Assembly: GCA_023376005.1 (NCBI GenBank)
Contig: CM042148.1
Span: forward strand, 68,332,369-68,396,368
Direction of reading: 5' to 3'
DNA length: 64,000 nucleotides
Origin: Doryteuthis pealeii
Lineage: Eukaryota; Mollusca; Cephalopoda; Myopsida; Loliginidae
Of the stretch, positions 42,482-53,845 are shown piece after piece (position 1 is the first letter of the stretch; each line of letters starts with the position of its first letter). The notes below the pieces were generated by a model, which saw only the letters and a program-made list of their open reading frames with translations, ran no database searches and was not told the DNA's origin. Position numbers and translations under genes: made by a program.

Positions 42482-42850
42482 TTGAAGGAGCTCTTATTCT
42501 CCGTAGTTGTAGGCAAATTGTCGGACAAAGAAGGAACAAACACGAAAGTAAATGCAGACACTTGTATTGACAAAAAATACATAAAATTGTTGCAAATTTT
42601 ATTGGTATTTGCTACAAGACTTATCTGTGAGTTGAGCAGAGTTCTTGGAGTAATGGTGATAACAGGGTATTCTGTTTGTCGGTCGGAAATGTTGATAAGA
42701 CGCTTCGTCTCGGAAGTTTCTCGTCCTTCAGTAAGTGTGCTATTGTACCCACCTTTTAATGTGCTCCGTGATAAGTGAAGTTTTTGGTATTGGCGCCAAC
42801 AGACGATGATGGCGATTCGCCCCCTAGCGGCAGGGGAAGATAATTAACTG
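42482..42850 (+). other. Unassigned open frame and CTCF-like motif
   Basis: 98 codons are open at 42482-42778 in less repetitive, more balanced DNA, with no domain I recognise. CAGTAAGTG at about 42728 has the form of a splice donor. Downstream, the minus strand of 42819-42834 reads CTGCCGCTAGGGGGCG, close to the vertebrate/insect CTCF core. Whether any of this belongs to a gene is unknown. Confidence 0.25.
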
Positions 42851-43444
42851 TGGAATTTCCAATACCACTAAATGTGGAGTTTAACATCATACCCAGGACT
42901 GTTCATGTGGAGATGTTAGTACATACATATAAACATGTACCATATGTACTATATTTAATGGCTAATAAGGTATTTAGGTGACGACCATTCACTGCTCCTC
43001 ATACCCTCCCCCCATCCTCAGCGATTTTAAGCTCTTGTAGATGACCTCCTAGTCATAATTCCAGTGCATTGAATGACGTGCAAGCAGTCAGGGAATGGAG
43101 GTAAATTATCTCAGATTAAAATTGTCCTTTACAAGTTTGTCTTCTACGATTCCATTAAAAAAGGCAAAATGTCCTGAAATCACATTATTTTCTTCTTGTG
43201 CCCTCCCCCTCCGAGTAAAATGCTTTTCAAGATAATGGTATCCCTGAATATTATTGTGTTAGTGTAATGGCGTAAAGTACTTTCAGACTGATGTTATATG
43301 TCAACAATCATGGAATCTATTTCAGTCAGGATAATAAAACTGTAATAATGACAGTAACTAAAGTCTAAAAATAAAATTTGGGACCAAAAAATTACAAAAG
43401 TGTTTTTTCAATGTTGCAGTGCTTGGATTTTATTAGTAAAAGAT

Positions 43445-43511
43445 TCTCTATCAATTTATCACTTCCATTTCTTTCTCCGTCCTTTCCTTTCTTTCTCTCT
43501 CTCTGTCTTTC

Positions 43512-43545
<34 letters not shown>

Positions 43546-43633
43546 ACTATATCTATCTATCTATCTATCTATCTATTTATTTGCCTATCAATCACTTCCA
43601 TTTCTCTCTCTATCTTCCCTTTCTTTCTCTCTT

Positions 43634-43664
<31 letters not shown>

Positions 43665-43710
43665 CTTCCATGCCTCTCTTTATATTTCCTTCCTCTCTTT
43701 CTTTATTTTT

Positions 43711-43775
<65 letters not shown>

Positions 43776-43873
43776 ACTTCCATTTCTTTCTCTAACTTCC
43801 CTTTATTTCTTTCTTTCTATCTATCTATCACTTCCATTTCTTTCTCTAACTTCCCTTTCTTTCTCTAACTTCC

Positions 43874-43915
<42 letters not shown>

Positions 43916-44069
43916 CTCTCTTCTTCTCTATCTATTTATCTGTCTATCAAAATCTTCCATTTCTTTCTTCATCCTTTTCTCTCTTTCTCTCTTTCTCTCT
44001 CTCTCTCTTTATCTCTCTACCTATCTATTCATTTGTTTAACAATCATTTCTATTTCGCTAACTTCATTT

Positions 44070-44112
<43 letters not shown>

Positions 44113-44243
44113 CTCTCTCCCTATCTATCTATCTATTTCTTCCATGTCTCTCTCTATCTTCACTCACCCATCTCTCTCTCTATCTATCTATCTATTTGTC
44201 TCTATCAATCTATCCCTTCCATTTCGTTCTCTATCTTCCCCCC

Positions 44244-44277
<34 letters not shown>

Positions 44278-44445
44278 CTTCCATGCATCTCTCTATCTTC
44301 CTTTCCTCTTTCTCCCCCTCCCTCTCTTCTTCTCTATCTATCAATCAATCTATTTGTCTGTCTGTCTATCAATGTATCACTTCCATTTCTTTCTATATCT
44401 TCCCTTCCTTTCTTTTCCCCCTTCTTTATCCTTTCCTTCTTTCTT
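43445..44445. repeat. 1-kb pyrimidine satellite, CTTT/TCTA/TC
   Basis: Built from (CTTT)n, (TC)n and (TCTA)n with a recurring anchor TCACTTCCATTTCTTTCT (near 43460, 43585, 43776, 43828, 44378) and variants TCTTCCATG.CTCTCTCTATC. No gene. Confidence 0.93.
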
Positions 44446-44885
44446 TTCAGTCAAAAGAGACATTAAGCATCTGATGAATAGTGTTATCCCCTCTCACTCT
44501 CTTATAGTTACTTTCTTTTTCTCTCTCTCTCTCTAACATATCATGAGTTCTTTTACTTTCCTTTGTTCTTCACAATCAAAACAGAACTGTCCATTATTTA
44601 TCTGAGGTAATGACAGCGTGTCACAAATAAAACACGTGTATTCAAGTCTTATTCTATTATTATAGATAATATATTGGAATTATAAATAGTCCGTAGCTGT
44701 TCACACGAAATAAGCTTTGGTGTAAACTTTTGTAAAAACAACAACAGTATTTCTCATAGACCCTAATAATAGATGAAGCTTTTTCCCACTATTATTATTA
44801 TTATTTTTATTATTATTATTATTATTATTATTTATATTCTCAACAGAAACTGAAATAAAATTCACAGACAACAGCCTAAATTATG

Positions 44886-45392
44886 AATGTTGTTATTCGC
44901 AGAATTCTGTCCCAGCCTCCTGCCTTAAAAAACACTAGGCGGTGATAGCTCAAAAAACAACCTCCCTAAATAAAATAAAGGTTTGATTTTTTTATTTGTA
45001 AATGATTGTCAAAAAAAAATTGGAATAATATGAAAATACTGAAAAAAAAAATTTTTTTTAGTGGATTGAAGGCGTTTTTATCGACAAATTATTTTTTTTT
45101 AGTGGTTTGAAGGCATATTTTTATCGACAAGTAAATGTAAATATTTAGCCCCCTCCCTTAAAATATTTTAAAGTGGGGGAAGGTTAAAATATTTAAATTT
45201 ACTTGTTGAAAAAAGACTGGAGGGGGTAAAATATCGCATTAACTTTTCGGGAAAAACGCCTTAAGCGCTTCAGCAGGCACCACTTCAGCTAGGGACTTCA
45301 GTAGGGAGGGTTGTTTTTTGAGCTATCACTGCCTAGCGTTTTTTAAGGCAGGAGGCTGGAACGGAATTCTGCGAATAGCACCTTATGAATGT
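44886..45392. mobile_element. Palindromic element, family G
   Basis: Left arm TTATTCGCAGAATTCTGTCC, AGCCTCCTGCCTTAAAAAAC, GATAGCTCAAAAAACAACC. The right arm is its complement near 45290-45380. A single arm piece is at 23330-23420 (GGAGGCCGGGACGGAACTC). The inner part is repetitive (TTATCGACAA). Not classified. Confidence 0.72.
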
Positions 45393-45484
45393 ATATGATT
45401 TTGAATCTTTGAATTCTTGGCTCATGGACTCTGGAAAACATTTAAACATTCAGAAAGCACAAGCATGATTAGCATACAATAGCC

Positions 45485-46110
45485 CAGGGTGTTGGTTGGT
45501 TGGTTGGTTGGTTGGCTGGTTGGTTGGTTGGTTGGTTGGATTTTATGGCATGTGAACCCATTGGGGCATTTTATGCAGAAGATGATTTTGTTTTATTCAT
45601 TCTTGATGGGTACTCAGTTTTTTTAAAACTCAATTTAAAAAAAATACATTTTTAAAAACTTTTCTATTTAATCCATAGATGTGACCCTAACAGGTACTAC
45701 CACTCTGATCAATAGGCTGGTCATGTCAATCCCTAGTATCTATTTGATTGTCCAAATCCTATTGCCCTTATGGCAAGCCTTAACCCCTTTTATCATATAT
45801 GTGCTAGAAGGCGGGGGCTAAGAGTCTTCATGTCATGGGAATGATGTTAAACTCTCTCTGATGGTAAGGTTCCAGTTCTGGAGGTCTGGGGAATCTGGAG
45901 CATCCCTTCATCACCATTGCTCTCTGGTTCACTCTGACCCGGAGTGGTCGTACCTGTTAGGGTCCCATCTATGGGTTAAATAGAAAAATGTGTTCATAAA
46001 AAAAAACTGAGTATTCATTAAAAATGAATTTATTTCAAAACTTTGTTGGCATTAAATGACCCAGTGCATTTATATGCCGTAAAACAGACCAAACCAAACC
46101 AAACCAAACT
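45485..46110. repeat. Two GGTT-tailed repeats facing each other
   Basis: Plus copy 45490-45705 starts with (GGTT)n and GGCATGTGAACCC. The minus copy 45830-46110 ends GTAAAACAGACC(AAACC)n. Between them is a piece of the 'GGCTGGTCATGTCAA' family (45715-45830), also seen at 16520, 48950 and 55550. Confidence 0.75.
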
Positions 46111-46601
46111 TACTAAGATATTGCAAAACTTTTGACTCAGAAGCATTTAAGTTCAGTTTCTGATAGAAACAATGCAGAAAATTTGTTTGCATTTTCTCCT
46201 TCCATTAATCTAATTTTCATCTTTTTCGTCAAAAAGAGAAAAAAAAAGAAAAAAGATCAATCTTAATTTTGAGGCCTGCCAATTTACTATAAGTTAATTT
46301 GTTCTATCAATGAAGAGTTAGCAAAACATTTTGAGGAATCATTTATTTCTTTAATTATGAATCATGTTGCAGATGTGTCTAACATCAAAAAAAAAAAAAA
46401 AAAATTGTTCAAGTATAAATACAATTAATCATAAATTCTCAAAATAATAAAAGACAATTATAAAAAAAAAATTACTCGGAAAGTTTCTTTGATATTATCA
46501 CTTTGTATCAAGAATGTCTTCAGAAAACCACAGTTCTCAATATACAGGGTAATTTAAAAAAATGTTAACACCCTTATATATATATATATATATATATCAG
46601 T

Positions 46602-46735
46602 GGGTAATGATAGCTTAGCGGTTAAGCTGTCTGCCTGATGCTGAATCAATTGGGTTTCTACCCCAGCTGTAGGTAGCTTACAAATGCCACACTCAAGAGA
46701 CTTGATAACTCAAAACATGTGTCTGCGGATGACTA
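46602..46735 (+). mobile_element. SINE-3 copy, decayed ribozyme
   Basis: Head GATAGCTTAGCGGTTAAGCTG and GGGTTTCTACCCC are clear. The hammerhead region reads CTCAAGAG and CAAAACATGTGTC, so the core is mutated at several positions. Confidence 0.75.
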
Positions 46736-46912
46736 TATATGCTCCCCATCCACCTGGGGTTGAGCATATTGGAGGGGATTTCGCTGACGACCGCCCGCCA
46801 ACTAAAGCATAAACGCAACACTCTCCTATAAAAGGGACGGAGCACTCTATGGCAGCCTTTACATACATACAGATGTGTGTATTAAAACAGTTAAAATCGA
46901 CTTTGCATTCTG

Positions 46913-47047
46913 TGGGTGACGATAGCCGAGTGGTTAAGCTGTCCGCCTGATGCTGAATCGATCGGGTTTCTACCTCGGCTGTACGTAGCACACAAATGTC
47001 TAGCCACACTGAAGAGACTTGATAAGTCGAGACACAGGTCCGTGGAT

Positions 47048-47052
<5 letters not shown>
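46913..47052 (+). mobile_element. SINE-3 copy, ribozyme with GAGA
   Basis: Head GATAGCCGAGTGGTTAAGCTG with B box GGGTTTCTACCTC. CTGAAGA (47009-47015) and stem II GACTT-GAT-AAGTC are intact, but GAAA is GAGA and the cleavage region reads GGTCC. It is predicted inactive. (TA)n follows. Confidence 0.78.
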
Positions 47053-47089
<37 letters not shown>

Positions 47090-47487
47090 GGTTGGTTGGC
47101 ATCCTTCCATCTACGGGAGACAATGGAGTAGTGTCAAGATTTTTTTTTTTGTTAACTTGAACTACATAGCCTGGGCGGGTTCATATGGAGGATGAGCTGT
47201 TGCCCATGCAGCAAATCCTCCCTCTCCACACTGCCGCTGGGATCCAAAGGAAAGGTAAGGGACCAATGCAGTTTGGCAATGGTAGTGTTGCAGGAGTTAA
47301 TGGGTAGCACTGGATTTCAGCATCACACCACCTTAGGGACTCCAGCTCCTGATTTATTTTCGGGGGTTTACTTCCCTAGCCTTTCCTTGAAAGGCAGCAG
47401 AGGTTTTGTGTCTGAATTCTCCTTGAGTTCATGGGTTGCCGACCAAGGCTAAAGTACCCTGCTCAATATCAGGAATAGAACATTTGT

Positions 47488-47634
47488 ATCAAAGTTAAAG
47501 TAGCATGGACATAGTCAATGGCACCTGGTTACTGACAGTTTCTTGCCTATGCAATCTTCAGACCAAAGATCGCATAGGTAAGAAACTGTCAGTAACCAGG
47601 CACTGTTGACTCCATTTGCACGCTATCTTAACTA
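47488..47634. mobile_element. Family-A palindromic element with intact minus-strand ribozyme
   Basis: Outer arms GTTAAAGTAGCATGGACATAG and 'GCACGCTATCTTAAC'. The minus strand keeps a complete hammerhead. The plus-strand arm has lost its CTGANGA box (reads CCAAAGAT). It ends in TATATA. Confidence 0.8.
47525..47567 (-). ncRNA. Hammerhead ribozyme motif, family A
   Basis: Minus strand: stem I TTGGT (47566-47562) with ACCAG, CTGAAGA (47561-47555), stem II TTGC-ATAG-GCAA, GAAA (47542-47539), stem III ACT-GTC-AGT, cleavage base A at 47530 after GT. All core positions match. Other family-A copies keep the same stem I and stem II with paired substitutions. Confidence 0.74.
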
Positions 47635-47654
47635 TATATATAGAGAGAGAGAGA

Positions 47655-48105
47655 TATGATGGGAACCGAACAATAATTTCTCTCGGTTCCCTGAAATAGT
47701 TTAGCTCAGTTGGTAGAGTGTTCGGCTAGGAATCACAAGGTTCTTGGTTTGATACCAGCCCTCACCAACTCAGTGAATGAATAGCACAGGGATCTGTGTG
47801 GTAAAGTAAGGAGCTGATGGTAGGTGTAGTGCTCCGCCTCAGATGCTAAAATAATCTCCTTGGTCTAGCACAAGCGAAAACGGGATAGACTCCCTTGCTG
47901 TCTGGTCGATACCGACATTAGGCCGCCCTGATGACTTTACTTACTTTACTTACTTCTAAACTAAATCTTCTTTGTTATTTTTTCCTAATATAATTTTGCT
48001 CTGTGACTGACGATAAGAGCACACATTGAGCTCTGCAAACTATGACAGTTGAAAAACTACTATGTCATAAGGAAGATTTCTTCCCTTGCACTTTGGATTA
48101 TATAT
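47655..48105. mobile_element. Family-E arm split by a SINE-1
   Basis: Begins GATGGGAACCGA, a hairpin closing TCGGTTCCC, then TGAAATAG where the SINE starts. Family E resumes near 47948 (CTAAATCTTC, GCTCTGTGACTG, GAGCACACATTGAGCTC) and ends at (TA)n. The hammerhead GAAA side is separated from its cleavage site by the SINE. Confidence 0.7.
47695..47950 (+). mobile_element. SINE-1 copy inserted in family E
   Basis: A box TTAGCTCAGTTGG, B box GGTTTGATACC and a complete CTTACTTTACTTACTT tail. Confidence 0.87.
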
Positions 48106-48147
48106 ATATCTATCTATCTATCTATATATATATATATATAATATATA

Positions 48148-48203
48148 AAGCAATCTACAGACGCGCATTTCGGGGTTTACCCCTCATCAGTGCAGCTATA
48201 CTT
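48148..48203 (-). ncRNA. Hammerhead ribozyme motif in SINE-3-like element
   Basis: Minus strand: CTGATGA (48190-48184), stem II GGGG-TAAA-CCCC, GAAA (48171-48168), stem III ATGC/GCGT, cleavage after GTC at C48160. Stem I CTGCA/TGTAG, internal loop ATAG/ATT, outer AAGT/GCTT. Complete and strongly paired. Upstream on the same strand (to about 48335) is a tRNA-like segment with GGTCTCGAACCCGACC. Confidence 0.8.
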
Positions 48204-48364
48204 ATTTTTCAGCAGCTACCTCTGGTCGGGTTCGAGACCCGAACGAACTTTCGCTCGTCAAGTCTCTTACCGATGGGTCCACAAGCAGCTGCCAAGAATA
48301 GAAGGCAGAATAATCGCTATATTTCCTAAACCGGAAATGAACTCACCATATATATATATATACA

Positions 48365-48545
48365 TATATTTACCAACCCCTATGCATAACCAGAATGTGA
48401 CACATGATCAATTTCTTAAGCAGAGTTTAACAGGTTTGAATTTGGAGTTTTCCTTCTCCGAGACTGGTTGCCTAACCAAGGTTAAAAAGCCCAGTCTGCC
48501 ATACTATTTACTCTGAGAATAGTTAGATTCATACCTTTCCCAAGT
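48365..48545 (-). mobile_element. SINE-2 copy, 5' truncated
   Basis: TTTACCAACCCCTATGCATAA to TTCATACCTTTCCCAAG in SINE-2 order, preceded by (TA)n. Confidence 0.78.
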
Positions 48546-49154
48546 ATTCTTATATTGTTAATATTACAAGTAGGAAAACAATAACGGCAAATGTGCTGTG
48601 GAGAAAATAAGAGATAAATTTATAGCAGAAGTGTCAAACTTCTTTGGCTTTGAGGGCCAAATTGAAACACAAATTAGATCTGATAGGCTAGATAAGAATT
48701 ATTCCTAAAAATGCTATTCATAGTGTGACCAAAACAAAGGGTCAATATACATTACAACAACTTTATTAATAATAAAGAAAGAAAGGAAAGAAAGGAAAGA
48801 AAGGTGTTTGCAGATATGTGTGAGAACAACTCAACCACTTGTTATGTGGCATAGTGGTTAACATGCTGGACTGTGACATTGTGGTAAGCGAATTTGAACT
48901 CTACTTTACTTGGGTCAGACGGATGGTTAGAGAGGTCCCATCTGATCAATTGGCTGGTCATGTCAAGCCCTAGCACCTATATGACTGTCCCAACAATATA
49001 ATACTTCAAATTAATCTTATGGAAAATACCCAATCCTTTTTATCATATGCATGCTAGAAAGCGGTGGCTGAGGGTCAATTATCAGTTTATCAACTCTACC
49101 AATTTATTAATACACATTATAATAATGTGAGTTCTGCATTTTTATACTTAGCCA

Positions 49155-49156
<2 letters not shown>

Positions 49157-49208
<52 letters not shown>
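49157..49208. repeat. (TA)n microsatellite
   Basis: About 26 units, joined to the repeat shared with 12460-12680 (TATACTAAAGCTGAGTAAAT). Confidence 0.93.
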
Positions 49209-49211
<3 letters not shown>

Positions 49212-49449
49212 CTAAAGCTGAGTAAATCAACTTTGTCTCCTAAAGGTTTTTTACTGTTTAGTTTAATTATATGAAAATTATACTAAATTATTCCTTAGTT
49301 TTAGGATTGAGTTATGTTTTAAATAAATTCCATTTTAATTGGTTCTAATTAGTTGTAATTTGCAATTAAGTCAAAAACTGCCCCATCTCTTACTCCACAT
49401 TCTGCCTGTTCCCTCTCTTGTAGGCTATCATTAACGAGTTTGATTCTCG

Positions 49450-49800
49450 CTGGCTGGCTGGCTGGCTGGCTGGTTGGTTGGTTGGTTGGTTGGTTGGTTT
49501 TTATGGCATGTCAACCCTTGTTGGGTTATTTTATGTTGAAGACATTTTGTTTTATTCATTCTTGATGGGTATTCAATTTTTTTTCAAACTCAATTTAAAA
49601 AAAAAACACATTTTTAATCTATTCAACCCATAGATTGGATCCTAACAGGTACTACCACCCTGGGTCAGGATGAACCTGGGATTAATGGCAATGAAGGGGT
49701 ACTACACATTCCCCAGAGTTCCAGAATTTGAACATCACCACTAAATGCAGTTTAACATCATAGCCAGGACACTAAGGATTGTGACAATCATATAAGTGCT
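49450..49800 (+). repeat. GGTT-tailed dispersed repeat, best copy
   Basis: (GGCT/GGTT)n, GGCATGTCAACCCTTGTTGG, TTATTTTATG.TGAAGACAT, TCATTCTTGATGGGTATTC, AGATTGGATCCTAACAGGTA, then CACATTCCCCAGAG and AGTTTAACATCATAGCCAGG. About 350 bp, at least ten copies in the window. No tRNA head or inverted termini seen; class unknown. Confidence 0.82.
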
Positions 49801-49824
49801 AGGGCTTGAGGTTACCAGTTGATT

Positions 49825-50200
49825 GATTGAACCGCCCATCTCACCTAATAAAGACCAAAGTCCTGCATGTCATGGACTGCCCAGCCACCAGGATTCCATC
49901 CTTAAGCATCATGGGTCGCTACCCATGGTCAACAGGTGGCTGCCTTGTAGGGGGGGGGTTAAACTTCTGCAGAAGTGTAGTTGATGTATTCTACAGCCCT
50001 AGCCAACAGATTGGGGTTCTCAGTGGTTTCTTAAATACTACTAACTTTGTGCTAAACTCATTTTTTGATCAGGTACTGCGACTCCAGGCCTAAGTGAACC
50101 TGGGAGTAATGGTAATTATGGGATACTCCTTGCTCCCCAGAGCTCCAGATCTGGACCTTCACCACTAAATGCAGTTTCTCGTCATACTCAGGACAATAAG
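49825..50200 (+). repeat. Composite repeat with GGTT-family middle
   Basis: CATGTCATGGACTGCCCAGCC and 'CAACAGGTGGCTGCC' recur at 50680-50880. 50050-50200 is a GGTT-family internal piece. The open frames 49827-50093 and 50675-50857 run over this repeat and are not called as genes. Confidence 0.6.
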
Positions 50201-50244
50201 ACACCTACCTCCCGCCTTCTAGCACATATATGATAAAAAAATGG

Positions 50245-50530
50245 AGGCACATGGTCTAATGGTTAGAGTCGTAGGAAATGGACTCGTCGACCCGAGTTCA
50301 ATTCCTGGATGAAACTGTTTGCATTTCACATGGCGCAAATACCCTTGGGAAAGGTATGAATCCAATTCTCCCTCCAGCTATGGGCAAATAGCAGGGTAGA
50401 CTGGGCTCTTTAATCTGGCTAGGTAACCAGTCTAGGAGAAGGAAAACTCTGAATTCAAACCTGTTAAACTCCACTTAAAAAATTGACCTTGTGTCACACC
50501 CTGCCTGTGCGGAGGGGTTGGTAAATATAT
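50245..50530 (+). mobile_element. SINE-2 copy, full length
   Basis: Head GGCACATGGTCTAATGGTTAG and all body blocks to GAGGGGTTGGTAAATATATA. Very similar to 29445-29735. Confidence 0.86.
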
Positions 50531-51744
50531 ATATGATAAAAAGGGATTGGGAGTTACCATGAGGGTAATAGGGTTCAGATAATCATATAGGTGTTAGGAC
50601 TTGACATGACTAGCCGATTGATTGGAAGGGGTCTCTTTGACCGACTGTCTAACCTACGTTAGGGCCAAAGTACAGTGTTGCAAGTCATGGATTGCTCAGC
50701 CACCAGGATTCAATCCCTAACCATCACGGGCCGCCTCCCATGGCCAACAGGTGGGCCCATTGAGAGGGGATTTTACCCCTCTACAGAGGTGCAGTCAATG
50801 TATTCTACAGCCCTAGCCAACAGGGTGGGATTCTCAGTGGGTTCCTCATACTACTGACCTTGTGCCAAACTTAACTAAGCTTAGTAAATGACAATCTCAT
50901 ATATTTATAATGGATCATAAAGAAATTAATAATTCTTAGTGCGTGTGAGTGAATGAGTGAGTGAGTGTGTATGTGAGTGAGTGAGTGAGTGTGTGTGTAT
51001 GGGTGTGTGTGAAACAGCTGTCCTGGTTATGTAAAAATAGGGTGGAGTAGAGTATGGGTGCTTATGAGAGGAGCAAGTGGAGCATTGGTATGGGGGAGTT
51101 GAGGGTCTATTAAATGATGGCCTTGTTCTGTCAGGAAGATACATTAATAACAAGAAACAATTCTTCATTGTCGTTCTATATCGCTTATCTTTTCTATTTG
51201 TATTTTTTCCTTTTTATATTATTCAAAGGAAAAATACATGTAAAATCAGACCATTTGTACCGTTTTAGGACTGGGTTGTTTTTTTTGTTTTTTTTAGCTT
51301 TTCATTGTCAGTTATATTGCCTTTGTCTGATTTTTACACATACAAAAAAAAAAAAAAAAGAAAAAGAAAAAAGGTTTACAGCCAACATGTGTCAAAAATA
51401 CACAACAGAGAGAAAAATAAACAACCAAAAAGAAATGAGAAAAAAAAGAAGAACAAAATGTATATTTTAAAAGATAAGTAAGGGAAGAATCTATATGTGA
51501 CCAGAGTGGGCTGTGTGTGAAAAAAGCCAAAAACAAAAAACAAAAACAAACAGACAAACAAACAAAGGGACAATTCCCACTGCTGTTTGATTAAACTAAG
51601 AAACAAAGAATTTGCTGCAGGGGTAAAAAAAAAAGAAAAAAAGGTGCATGTTCTGGATGAAATCAAGTATGCTGATTCTGAATCCATTCTCAGAATCATT
51701 CTTGTACATTAAGTATTTCTCCAATATATATATATATATATATA

Positions 51745-51896
51745 TATTTGGGAGAATATGTGCTTAATTGAAGTCAAACCTAATTTTTTTGAAAGTTAAT
51801 TCATTAATGATTAATTAGGCAGGATTTAACCATTAATGAATTAACTTTCAAAAAAATTAGGTTTGACTTCAATTAAGCACATATTCTCCCAAATAT
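51745..51896. mobile_element. Family-C palindromic element
   Basis: Arms TTTGGGAGAATATGTGCTTA.. and complement, about 65 bp each, around TTAATTAGGCAGGATTTAAC. (TA)n lies on the left. Confidence 0.85.
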
Positions 51897-51947
51897 TGTC
51901 GGCTGAAAATAGCCATATTTGTTTACGTTTATATATATATATATATA

Positions 51948-52181
51948 AAGTAAGTAAAGTCGTCGGGGCGGCCTAATGTCGGTATCAGCCATGCAGCGAG
52001 GGTGTCTATCCCCTTTTCACTAGCGCTAGACCAAGGAGATTATTTTAGCGTCTGAGGTGGAGCGCCACACCTACCATCAGCTCCTTACTTTACCGCACAG
52101 ATCCCTGTGCTACTCATACGCTGAGTTGGCGAGGGCGGGTATCGAACTAGGAACCTTGTGGTTTCTAGCCGAACGCTCTAA
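51948..52181 (-). mobile_element. SINE-1 copy, head end cut
   Basis: Minus-strand SINE-1 that stops at GCCGAACGCTCTA, just inside the A box, and joins a family-D element. Confidence 0.85.
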
Positions 52182-52194
52182 TGGAATTTAATAA

Positions 52195-52460
52195 TTTGCT
52201 TTTGAAGCATTGTTAAGTAAAGTATATTATTATTTATATTTTTGAAGGCAATTACAATGCATATATCATATAAAATTTGATAATCATTGAAAATAACGAT
52301 GACAAGCAAACTCGGCGAATAACGTGCGTGACATGGAACACTGTTTCAACTTTATTAAGTCTCATCAGTGGTGTATGCTGGGTTCTCGGTTTCGATCTCT
52401 GTCGGAGGGAGATCGTATTTTATATGATATACACATTGTAATTGCCTTAAAAAAATATAA
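52195..52460. mobile_element. Family-D element with partial hammerhead
   Basis: Outer arms GAAGGCAATTACAATGCATA and 'CATTGTAATTGCCTT'. Minus strand near 52330-52400: CTGATGAGACTT-AATA-AAGTT-GAAACAGTGTT, so box 1, stem II and GAAA are intact. Stem I does not pair well, so activity is doubtful. Confidence 0.65.
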
Positions 52461-52471
52461 ATAATAATAAT

Positions 52472-52523
<52 letters not shown>

Positions 52524-52529
52524 TTTACT

Positions 52530-53090
52530 AACCTCTCCACACAAGCAGGATGTGACACAAGCCCAATTTCTTAAACGGAGTTTAACAGGTTTGAATTCAG
52601 AGTTTTCCTTCTCTTAGACTGGTCACCTATCAAAAATTAAATAGCCCAGTCTGCCCTACTATTTACGTATGGCTGGAAGGAAAACCAGCTAGATGCATTA
52701 TTATCATGTGTATTGATAAATTGGTAGAATTGATAAACTGGTAGTTGACCCTCAGCCACTGCTTTCTAGCACCCATAGCATAAAAATTGGGTATTTTCCA
52801 TAAAATTAATTTGAAGTATATTGTCGAGAAAGTCATGTATATATATATTTACCAACCCCTCAGAATCATTCTTGTACACTAAGTCTTTCTCCAATTGTAT
52901 ATATTTACCTACCTCTCCACACGAGCAGGATATGACACAAGCTCAATTTCTTAAGCAGAGTTTACAGGCTTGAATTCAAAATTTTCCATCTCTTATTCTG
53001 ATTACCTAGCCAAGGTTAAAGAGCCCAGTCTGCCCTACTATTTACCCATAGCTGAAGGGAGAGTAGTTGTGTATTAGCGCTTTGCCTTAC
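52530..53090 (-). mobile_element. Two SINE-2 fragments
   Basis: 52530-52690 and 52905-53090 both run from CCTCTCCACAC.AGCAGGAT to CTACTATTTAC. Between them 52700-52830 repeats 49040-49090 (CTCAGCCACTGCTTTCTAGC). Confidence 0.75.
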
Positions 53091-53845
53091 CACCAGATGC
53101 AGTTTAGTGTCATATCCAGGATACCACTTTTTGGCGGGGCTTTTTACTCCTGCAGGCAAAACAGTCAGCATATTCTAAGCCCCTCTGACAGGGATTTTTT
53201 TAGTGTTTAGTGTAATTTCACTATTATGAGGGAGATACAAAAATGATCTACACTTTTGTCATCGCATATCTTTATAATTTTCACACTGCATTCTACACAA
53301 ACATACCTATAGTTGGCATTGTTGAGTTCATTTGATCAAATTTTGAGCCTGATCATGTCATTTTGCTTGCTGTCTTTACAGTGTAAACATGCCCCCCCCC
53401 AACCACTAGTAAGCAGTATGTATCAAGGAAGAACAAAAAACATTGACCAGATTTCTCAGTTTGTGCCTGATCATGTCATTTTGCTTGCTGTCTTTACAAT
53501 GTAAACATAGCCATTCCACAAGCAGTATTTACCAAGGAAGAAAAAGAGCAGTGACCTATTTCTCTGGTTGGAAGGAGACTTAGGGGCTGAAATTCATCAG
53601 AGGCTTTTAGTACAATATGGAGACTGTGTACTATCATGTGCAAATGTGTATGAGTGGATAGAAAAGTTTTAAAATGACTGGACAAAGATGATGCATGAAT
53701 GAAGATGTGAAAGAAGTAGTGTATAAATGGTTGCAAAGCTAAGTGAAAGAGGGAATATACAAACTCATGGACCACTGTCCCATGTGCATAAAAAAAGGAG
53801 TCTATATAGAAAAATGGGTAATTATGAACTTCTGTTTAGTAAATT

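Noticed and set aside
42818..42836. CRISPR, operon, Shine-Dalgarno or other bacterial features
   Set aside because: Introduced and dismissed for the whole window: spacer-repeat spacing is absent and the repeat content is eukaryotic.
43378..44536. Frames of 131-220 residues (Ser/Phe/Leu)
   Set aside because: Translation of CTTT/TCTA tracts.
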